DNA of 64,000 nt, from the NCBI RefSeq assembly GCF_030272615.1, contig NC_081414.1:233728733-233792732 (forward strand). The letters are read 5' to 3'. The translations under genes and the position numbers were made by a program. The DNA is from Cryptomeria japonica. Its lineage: Eukaryota > Streptophyta > Pinopsida > Cupressales > Cupressaceae. Shown in pieces: positions 55,833 through 64,000 of the stretch. Position 1 is the first letter of the stretch. The number at the start of each line of letters is the position of its first letter. The notes under the pieces are model-generated. The model searched no databases. It was given only the letters and a program-made list of their open reading frames with translations, and was not told the DNA's origin.

Positions 55833-58800
55833 ATGGCATCCACCTCTACAATTGAATACATAGCAAACCCTACTATTGTTGAAGTAATAAAAAGACCTAG
55901 GCCCATATTTCAGTTAGTTCCCGAGATAGCAAAGAAGGATGATACCTTAGGTGCTTTTTCTCAAATTCCTAAGGGAGTTGTATATGCTGAAGACCCTAGA
56001 ATGTACATCCACTGCAACATTGAAGAGTTAGGAGATGGGGAAATTAAAACCATGTATAAAATCATGATATGTGATAATACCAGTAATGTTAAAGATGAAC
56101 ACAAAATCATTGAAACCCTAGGATTTACAAAGATCCTTAGCATTCCTGAATTTCCAAAGGATGTGATTAGGATAGTTTTAAGCAAGGTACATGGAGAATT
56201 TTTCTAGCTAGATGCAATCCATAATATCACCAAGGAAGCTGTGAAAGTTGTCACAGGGTTACCGACCACCGGTAAAAGGCCAGATAAAACCAAGAAGGTT
56301 TCCAATGACCTAGTTATAGATCTAACTGGTGCAACATTTGACAAAAGGTCTCTAAGGGTTAATGATGTAAAAGATATCAATGTGAGATTCATCAGTAGGA
56401 TATTAGGGTATAAAACAACTCATGCTAATAGACTAAATTCAGTTTCAAGTTTATGCATTAAGAGTGCTTATGATATGGTAACAGATAATGCAAAAATTGA
56501 CATATGTGAACAGTTAAAGGACGAATTAATTGACAATCTTGGAAAGATGAAGAAGGACAAGAAAGGAACTTTCAGATTTGGAAATTTGTTGGTATGCCTA
56601 ATGCTACACATAACAAAACAGGTTCCCGACATAGGTTACAAAGAACTTGGATATGACATACCAGTAGGCAAACAATTGACTGAACTATTCGATAACATGG
56701 GTGAGAATAAGGAAAACAATATTAATGACTTCTTTGAAGCATTAAAAGCTAAAATGAAGGAAAGAGTAAGGCTATTATAGAAGATTGTAGACAAATACAA
56801 AGATGATATATGCTTTGTCATCAAGAAAGATGAAATCTGGATGGAAGCAGTCATCCCAAGGATAGTTTGGCTAACCGAGACGGGCTATGAAACAGATGAT
56901 CACATAGTTGAAACATATGCTAAAACACTTCTGGAAGCCCCCAGAGAACCAAAAGAAGAAATATTTGGTAGTGCTGAAACCATAGAAAGCCAAATTCAAT
57001 CAAAGAAAAGAGTGAAAAAGGTTGAGGTAGTTGTAAGAAAAGGGTCTAGACAAGCAAAAGCCATTAAGGAAGATGTATTGAAGAAAATTGGCATAACAAA
57101 GGATGAGTTAGCAGCTCCATAGCCTGAAACTCACCTATCACCGGTAGGTACTTCTTCAGGAAGTGACATGCCTGCAACTTTTAAAAGAGTTGTAAGGAAA
57201 AGAGATCCCTCACCGGCAACCACACCTTCACCTAGGAGGACAAGGCAAAAGCAACAAGCAGTGAGATCTCCGGTTAGAAGAGCCACACCAAAGAAGAAAC
57301 TGACACCCAAGAAGAAGAAAAGGACAAACAAAGACTTGGTCCTCTTGATATACTACTGAATGAAATCACAGAGGAAGGTAAACTGAAAAATATAGAGAAA
57401 ATTTATGACACTCTAACAGCTGATGAGAAAGAACAAGTTGAGAATAGTGTTATATTGCACATGGATATGTACAAGAAATTTTTGATGGAAGTAGTCAATG
57501 AAATTCCTGATGAATTATTCAAAAGACTAGAGGCAAGAAGATAGGCAGTGATAGAATTGGATAAGAAAATAAAAATTGAGAAGTTACTTGTTGTATATCC
57601 GGTAAACTCTCCACAAGAAATTGATGATCTGATTACAAAGGCCAATCGGTCAGTATTCTCTACTGCACACCGGCATATTTCACTAATGGCAGGAAGAGTT
57701 AATGAAGTGACAGAGGAAACAGAAGATGGATGGGATATATTCCTGGTTGAGAAAGAAAAACAAGAAGAGTATAGGAACCCTAAACCTATAAAGGTATATC
57801 AGAAAGATAGAGACAAGGGGAAAGGTAAAGTTGGTGGACCACCAAGTATCAAGGTTAGAGACAACTTACCCCCACCTTCTTTAAATACTCCACCGATAAA
57901 AATAACAACTATTGAAGATCAACCGGTAGTTGAGAGTATGGATATAAAGGATAATAACCCTAATCCTGAAGTCCTCTATACTGTGAATGTTGATACTCAG
58001 AAGATCAACATAGTAGTAGACAAAGATACAACTAAGTCAGATATGGCTAGTGAGCCTCCGGTAGCAGGGGAAACAGATAAACCAGCAAAAAATAAAGAGC
58101 AAAAGGTAGAAACTGAGACATAGATTGAGGCAATGCAACATACTGAGAAACAAACAGAGCTAAAGGCTCTAGAACAACAACAACCAGAACAGGTACATAA
58201 GGAAACAGTGCCACCGACAACTAGTGAAGTAGGAAAACCAGTACTTAAAGAAATGCAGACACAAACAGACCTACCCGAGCTCAATACAAGCTTGGTTACC
58301 TCCACCGGTACTCAAATTGTTGGATCATCACCAGGATATAAATCAACAAATGTGACTGAGGTGTTATTAGATTCTATCAAGAAAATAACCGACTACAGCT
58401 CACAAGCTTACAAAGCAATTGATGATTCCATACCAATTTTGAAGGTAATAGCTCCCAACTATAATATAGATAACAAAGATTCTTTAGGACAATTGGATAC
58501 ATTGTGTAAATATATCTCAGAAAACATTGAGAAAATAAAGGAAGAGTCAGTAAAGGATAAGGTAGAAATTGAAAAACAGAAATTCTTTGATGAGGAAATA
58601 AAGAAGTGTAATAGAGATTTTGACACACTTCTACCAGAACTATGTAATTTGTTGAAAGAATACAAAAATCTATATAAAGATACCTATAAAACAAACTTTT
58701 TGATTGTAGATATTGACAAGAAAATGAGAAAAGTATAGGATGAGATAAATAAACTTGCAGACAGCTTTATCAACTCACCTGATACACTATCAGTTTTTGA

Positions 58801-59107
58801 AGAGAAGATAACAAATTTTGAGGAAGAACTACTCAAATTGGAAAGAGAGAAAGAAAGAATAATAAATAAGGCAAAACATTTGAGATCTAAACTAAGTCCA
58901 AGATTGGACTATCTAGCATCTCTGCGGAAGGAAATTTCTGAGGCATTAATACAGGGAAGCAAAACACCAGCAGAGCATTTGCAGCATCTCACCGGTACAG
59001 TAAAGAGAACAAAGACAACAATAAAAGATAGAAAGATGTTTATGGATAGTATAAAATTGATTTTGGGAGATCTTTTTCAAATTGTAACTACCCAGTTACA
59101 AGGTTGA
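55833..59107 (+). pseudogene. Element B second protein (~1,090 codons)
   Basis: Starts at ATG 55833 (MASTSTIEYIANPT). Early block SQIPKGVVYAEDPRMYIHCN matches SQIPIGVIVEEG...YIHYK in C and the same place in A. The core VVTGLPTTG (56252), LTGATFDKRSLRVNDVKD (56326), RILGYKTTHANR and FRFGNLLVCLM (56572) is shared by all three elements. A Lys/Arg-rich basic tail (57168-57340) follows, then linker, then C-terminal coiled coil (58360-59100). In-frame stops at 56205, 56778, 57120, 57541, 58121 and 58736, plus one frameshift near 57350. No known enzymatic motif. The function is unknown; a DNA/RNA- or capsid-associated role is only a guess. Confidence 0.78.
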
Positions 59108-59306
59108 AACCACAAACTCTACTGACATCTTGACAACCTTTGTCATTGATGCCAAAGGGGGAGTAGTGGGATGAGAAAATTCAAATCACAGGAATCATAT
59201 GCTCAGGGGGAGCACACACATTTTTGGTAACATTTTTGGACTACACATTTTTGTTTACTTTTTGAAATTTCTCATGAGTGTTGCCATCAATGCCAAAGGG
59301 GGAGAT
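59108..59306 (+). promoter_or_regulatory. Element B 3' leader with two purine tracts
   Basis: The sequence TTGATGCCAAAGGGGGAG occurs at about 59146 and again as CAATGCCAAAGGGGGAGATT at 59287-59306, where it abuts the LTR and serves as the polypurine tract. The duplicate could be a secondary priming site. Confidence 0.72.
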
Positions 59307-60104
59307 TGTTGGCATATGCACACTCCAATGAGACATTGTATGTGATTGAAGGTTTTGTCATTGATGGCAACCTTGCAATACTATGGCACCGACAAAGACG
59401 TTATACCGGCATCAGCAGATCACACTCTACACCGGCACTCAGGACACTGACACCGGCACAGAAGAAAGGAAGTATATCGGCACAGAGGCCGTTAGGATTT
59501 TTGTTATATAATATTTTGTTTATTATTGTAAGCTGACTTGGCAAATTGTAAAATGACTCTTATATATAAAAGAGATCATTGTAGACATTTTGTAACGTGT
59601 GAAGAATGTGAAGTAGAATCATTAAGGAAAATATTAGGCAGACCTAATGTGCGAAATATAGGTCAAGGGGTATATGTAAAGAATAGAGCAGGAACTGGTA
59701 CTGAATCAGGCATTAAAAATGCTATTGTAAAGTAGTACAAGATAATGGATTTGTATAATCCTTATTGTAAGTCAGTGAGACTTCCCATTGAGTAGTGAGC
59801 TCTAGGCAGTTGGCCTTCCTGCATGTGAAAGCCCCTATTGTAAGTAATATTCTCTTATTGGTCAGTGAGTGAATATTGTGGGTCACAAATCCCACCGAGG
59901 TTTTTCCCACACCGGGTTTCCTCGTTAACATCTTGTGTTATGGTGTACTTTTCATGTGGATGTACTTGATTCTATTTATTGTATTATTTCTTGCATACCG
60001 GTACACTATTATATTATGTTCTGCATGTTTTAAATTAAGAAATTCTAATCACCGGTCAGATACCTATTCACCCCCCCCTCTGAGTATCTGTGGGACCCCT
60101 AACA
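59307..60104 (+). repeat. Element B 3' LTR
   Basis: Pairs with 53507-54305, differing by scattered substitutions and a few single-base gaps. Followed by the AAATG duplication. Confidence 0.92.
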
Positions 60105-60109
60105 AAATG

Positions 60110-60360
60110 AAGATTGGGAAAATGATAATTGCCACTTCAGTTCCTTCATACCGCTTGAGATCCTCAAACTGTTTGAGGTCTTCATACCGCTTGAGATTAG
60201 TAAACACTTTCTGCAAAACACCGATAGCCTAAAGACTATAATACATAATACTGGTTTGGAACAAATACCAGTTGAGCATAACTCATACATAAAAAGTGAT
60301 CTCAAAGCAAGTGTGTGTCCATCAATGACAATCACAACATAAACATCAAAAATGCCAACA
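60110..60360 (-). repeat. Element C 3' LTR, proximal part
   Basis: Continues the LTR interrupted at 53506 and ends AATGCCAACA. Matches 13234-13482 of the solo LTR. Confidence 0.88.
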
Positions 60361-60376
60361 ATCTCCCCCTTTGGCA
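60361..60376 (-). promoter_or_regulatory. Polypurine tract, element C
   Basis: The sense strand reads CCAAAGGGGGAGAT then TGTTGGCATTTTTG. Additional purine runs lie upstream at about 60448-60456 and 60563-60573. Confidence 0.85.
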
Positions 60377-60638
60377 TTGATGGCAACACTTAGGAAAATT
60401 TTTGACATCTAAGTGTTTTACAAGAAAAATATGCCATAATCAAAATTACTCCCCCTAAGCATATACACTACCCCTTTTGAAAAAAATACAATGTATACTA
60501 CTCCCTTACAGAGATAAACATGAAAGTATACATAACATGCATCAAATTTTAAATACAGAATACTACTCCCCCTTTTCCAACAATGACAAAGTACAGCTGA
60601 ATAACCCCTGTTTCCATTATCATTAAAATCATAAGAGT

Positions 60639-63600
60639 TTATGACAATAAAGAGTGAAACTTGTCAAAAACTGATTTAAAATCCTGCATAAATGTCTTCA
60701 TGGATAAAGACCATGAGTCAAGCAATGAGGCAGCAACCTCACTTTTCATTCGCATCTGAGATACTTTTTCCTCCATGGCATCCAAGGTACTCATCTCTTG
60801 AGTGACCGTTAAGGCATCCAAATTGAGATAGCATTTCTAAAGTATTTGTAGTCTTGGTAGTAGAACCAGTTGAAGTTCCTACAAATCTCATGTCTAGTTG
60901 TTGATCTCTAACTCTATTCTTGCAGACTGGAGTTGAAACCAGTGAATGATTTGCCCATATGCGGTGAAGGAATCATAGGACGTCTTGAAGGTGCTTATGT
61001 ATGTCCGCAAATCAGTTTGTAGTTTGTCTTTCTGAGCAAGAACATCATCACATAATAGATGAGGTTGACATATCTTATCGAGTAGTAGATTCCCCTCATC
61101 CAGAGCATCTTTTATGTCCTTCTGTGCTTTCTTTAGATCGAACCAGAGCTCATTTAACTTCTTTACCAAAGCAATGTTCAGAGCCTTTTGATACTTCTTT
61201 TTTGCATTAGCTTCAGCAACATCTTCTAGACATTGCACTTGGTCCTCTACAACTGTGCATAAGAGCTTCAATTGAGCTAGAGAGGAATTGGTACTTGGGA
61301 GATTGGTACCAGGAATCAAACTAGTGAGAGTTTTCACCGCGGTTTGAATGACATCTTCCTCCTTTTTCCTCCTTAGTGCTTCCAGTCACTCTTGAGCAAG
61401 CTTAATCCTTTGTAGTAGCTCCATTTCATTTGCAGACTGGAGGTCACTGGGACTGGTGATGTCAGCCGGTTTGGATTTACCACTGGTTGCCTTTGGGGTC
61501 TCTACATGTACACTCTTTGTCGCTTCCTCCTTTTCCTTCACTTTTTGCTTACCTTCTTCTGCCTTCTTCTGCTCCTCAGCTTCTTTCTTTCTTTTCTCTT
61601 ATTCCTTCTTCCTTTCTTCTTCTTTCCTCTTCTCTTCTTCTTTCCTCTCCTCTTCTTGTTTCTTGTCTTCTTCCTTCTTCTTCTTCTCCTCTTCCTATTT
61701 CTTGTCTTCTTCCTTCTTCTTCTTCTCCTCTTCCTGTTTCTTCTCTTCTTCCTTCTTCTTCTTCTTCTTCTCCTCTTCCTGTTTCTTGTCTTCTTCCTTC
61801 TTCTTCTCCTCTTCCTATTTCTTCTCTTCTTCCTTCTTCTTCTTCTCCTCTTCCCATTTTCTCTTCTCTTCCTCTTTTCTCTTCTCCTCTTCATTTCTTT
61901 TCTCTTCCTCTTTTCTCTTCTCTTCTTCATTTCTCTTCTCCTCTTCCTTTTGCTTCTTCTCTTCTTCTTCTTGTTTCCTCTTTGCTTCCTCCTTTCTCTT
62001 TTCCTCATCCTATTTCTCTTGTCTTGCCATTTCTGTTGGTGTATCCGGAGTAACATCTTCACCGTCCAAAGCATCAACATCAATAGGGTCCATTTGCTCA
62101 GTGACCTGTTCTCCTTCACTATTATACACCTCATCCGGTTTTGTTATTTCTGGTTCTTGTTCAGCCTTTTTGTTGGCTTCAGACACTTGGTGCAATCTCA
62201 GAGCTGCCTGGGCATGAGAGTGGGTATCTTTTACCACCTCAAGGACTTTCCCTTCTAGCAACAAGAGTCTCCTTCTTTGCATAAAGAAGAGGCCTTTATA
62301 TTTTTCCATAACTTCATAAAGTTCAGAATTAGACACATCAGGAAAATATTGAGCAAATATTTCCTCTCTTATCTCCTATTCCTTTTCTATGGCAATGCAC
62401 CATTTGTTGTCTAAAGAATTATATAAAGAATTTGGTGTCACAGATTTAATTTTTTATGGCGACCGGTCATTAATACATAAATATTGAATGACTTCCTATC
62501 CTACTTCCTCCTTCTCATTATCATTGAAATCATCAAAATAATCTTCCAAATCACTCAGCACTTTTCCCCTAATGTTCTTAATAGTTCTTTGACAATGTGT
62601 CAAAGGTTTGTAAGAGGAAATATCAATATTTACTAGTGCTGATGATGCCGGTTCATTGCTGGTTATCTTTGTCTTCTTTCTTGTTTGCCTAGTCTTCTTA
62701 GGCTTTTCTTCAGATTTTGTATCTTCTAAGTCTGGTGTGTTGCCTTTTGTCTTCCACTTTCTCTCAAATACTCTAGCAGGTGCAACTTCTAGTTTCTTCT
62801 TTGTTGGTGAATGCTTGGTCACTTTAAGACTTGTTGAAGTAACCGGTGCTGATACAGATGGTACTACCTTTCCTTTCTTCACAGAGGGCTCCTCAACTGG
62901 TGTAACCCTTTCCAAATAGGTGTTAGTTCTCTTCATTTTAGGATCAAGTAGTGAGGCAAGTAGGGTAGAAGCATACCCGTCTATCATCTCGTACATCACC
63001 TCATAACCCATAAGCTCCACTTCTTCCTTTCTAGGCTTAACAGCCTCCATTATGCACCCATCTACTTTGATGATAAAGAAGATGTCCTCTTCATACTTCT
63101 TGAAAATATCACCAAATATTCTCACCCTTTGGCTCATCTTGCATTTGAACTCATCAAAGTATTTGTTCAGGACTTCAGGATAGCCAGTTCCAACCGCTTG
63201 AAGACTTTTCCTGATTTGCTTTGTAACCAGTTGGTTAGCCAACCACTGAATATCACTGACTCTTGGGAAGTAGCCCTGGAAGTAGAAGAACAATCTGACC
63301 AATAGTTGTCTAAATTTAAATCTCAAGGCATTGTCCTGCTTGATTGACTTCAGGTTCACTAGTAACTGCCTTTGCATACAAGTGCATAAAACAAACGAGG
63401 CATCTTCCATGATCATCTTGTAGCCAGCATTTATCATTGCAACAAAGACATAGTTAATTCTGCTAGCATGGAATGTCCAGTAACCTATCACCATGCAGGC
63501 ATACTTGACCAGATTGTCCTTGATGGTATTGATGGTCATTCCCCGTTGGTCGCTCACAGAACCGGTGAGCTTGGTCATTTCAGTCTTGCCGATCTTCCTT

Positions 63601-64000
63601 AGGGCTGGCACTTCTCCAATGTTACAAAAACCGGTGACAGCATGAATTGCTTCCGATGTGATATCATGTGTCCACTCCAAATACATTTTGTCACCGTGCA
63701 CTCTGTTTAGAATGATGCAGATGTGATCAACTGTGAATTCTTCAAGGAAATAGACTGCATTGTGAAGTTTCTTCTTTTCCAAGATGTTGAATTCTGGTTT
63801 GATCTTCTTGTCCTATCTGCAGAACAAACTCAACTAAGAATGGATCACTAGAGATCCTAGGTCTTCAATTTTATAGTGAATGTAATCTGAAATACCTTCC
63901 TCAACTATAACACCAATGGGTATTTGGGATAGTGCATTATATTTTGCCTTCCATTGGATGAAATCTACTGAATCAACGGGTGCACTAGAACTAGAGTGTG
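60639..64000 (-). pseudogene. Element C second protein, N-terminus off window
   Basis: A single minus-strand frame runs from the right edge to the stop at 60639 with in-frame stops (63834, about 62493, 62007, several in the Lys/Glu region, 60892) but no frameshift. The longest open part (63782-62496, 428 codons) carries AVTGFC, LTGSVSDQRGMTINTIKD, VIGYWTFHASR and FKFRQLLVRLFFYF, the region conserved in A and B. A basic/Ser-rich tail follows. Then 62030-61560 encodes about 150 residues of Glu/Lys/Arg, and a coiled-coil C-terminus (61337-60894). Same unknown function as the A and B copies. Confidence 0.78.
61560..62030 (-). repeat. Purine-rich coding repeat (Glu/Lys/Arg tract)
   Basis: On the minus strand GAAGAGGAGAAGAAG-type units of 24-48 bp repeat with small changes. 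In the protein frame they spell EEEKKKEEDKKQ-type repeats that could form a long charged helix. Translations in the other frames and on the plus strand (for example Phe/Ser/Leu-rich 61456-62258) are artefacts. Confidence 0.82.

Larger units (their letters stand above)
53507..60104 (+). mobile_element. LTR retrotransposon B, complete, pol-less (6.6 kb)
   Basis: Two LTRs (53507-54305 and 59307-60104) of 799 and 798 bp with few differences, TGTTGG...TAACA ends, primer site 54308, and polypurine tract 59291-59306. AAATG duplication flanks it (53502-53506 and 60105-60109). The uninterrupted solo LTR (13219-13238, GACAAAAATGAAGACTGG) shows the empty site. Coding content is a coiled-coil/CCHC protein and a ~1,090-codon second protein only. 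It is the reference copy of the A/B/C type and, being nested inside C, the youngest insertion of this cluster. Confidence 0.93.
52632..64000 (-). mobile_element. LTR retrotransposon C, pol-less as far as visible
   Basis: The 3' LTR consists of 52632-53506 and 60110-60360, interrupted by element B. The polypurine tract follows at 60361-60376, and the second-protein frame runs from 60639 to the right edge. The CCHC protein and 5' LTR, if present, lie to the right. The LTR family also left a solo LTR at 12362-13482. Absence of pol holds only for the sequenced part. Confidence 0.83.

Noticed and set aside
61456-62258. Plus-strand frames of 190-250 codons, Ser- and Leu-rich
   Set aside because: They are the antisense or shifted frames of the purine repeat in element C; the conserved protein frame is on the minus strand.

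Overview
The window is nuclear DNA from a plant with a large, repeat-dominated genome. LTR retrotransposons use initiator-Met-type primer sites, there is a plant L1-type LINE, a chromodomain Ty3/gypsy element, and nested insertions several layers deep. A gymnosperm is my guess, but this is inference: no host gene, tRNA or organellar sequence is visible that would fix the taxon. Every recognisable protein belongs to a mobile element, and nearly all carry stops or frameshifts.

Layout. (1) 1-6278: minus-strand LTR element A (no pol), its far LTR cut by the window edge. (2) 6281-8400: palindromic tandem array, then CT-rich simple sequence. (3) 8748-18169: gene for a divergent DNA transposase, split by a 6.2-kb terminal-inverted-repeat (TIR) element (11505-17735, 4-bp target duplication TGAT). 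The TIR element itself holds two solo LTRs in GA-rich sequence. (4) 19543-21320: five copies of a ~361-bp satellite. (5) 21725-29006: decayed chromodomain gypsy element plus a truncated second copy, joined through LTRs. (6) 32760-52631: one L1-type LINE on the minus strand, split by a copia element (33953-47615). The 3' LTR of the copia is split by a 5.0-kb transposon (34526-39551, target duplication AGGA) related to item 3. Its 5' LTR contains an inverted LTR copy. (7) 52632-64000: minus-strand LTR element C (no pol seen, runs off the right edge). Its 3' LTR is split by complete plus-strand element B (53507-60104, target duplication AAATG).

Two systems deserve attention. First, A, B and C are LTR elements without protease, integrase or reverse transcriptase. 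A and B encode a coiled-coil protein with four CCHC knuckles; all three encode a second protein of about 1,050-1,120 residues with a conserved N-terminal helical region. They share the polypurine-tract/LTR junction and a U5 stem-loop with the pol-bearing copia element, which suggests they were mobilised by a copia enzyme. Second, two DNA transposons begin GGGT(A/C)AGT, end ACTT(A/G)CCC and make 4-bp target duplications. Two divergent transposase genes go with them, and one of those genes was itself hit by a relative.

Insertion order read from the nesting: LINE, then copia, then the 5.0-kb transposon; LTR of C before B; transposase gene, then 6.2-kb TIR element, then the solo-LTR parents. Boundaries marked by target duplications are firm. 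Family names and functions of the second protein and the transposase are inference.
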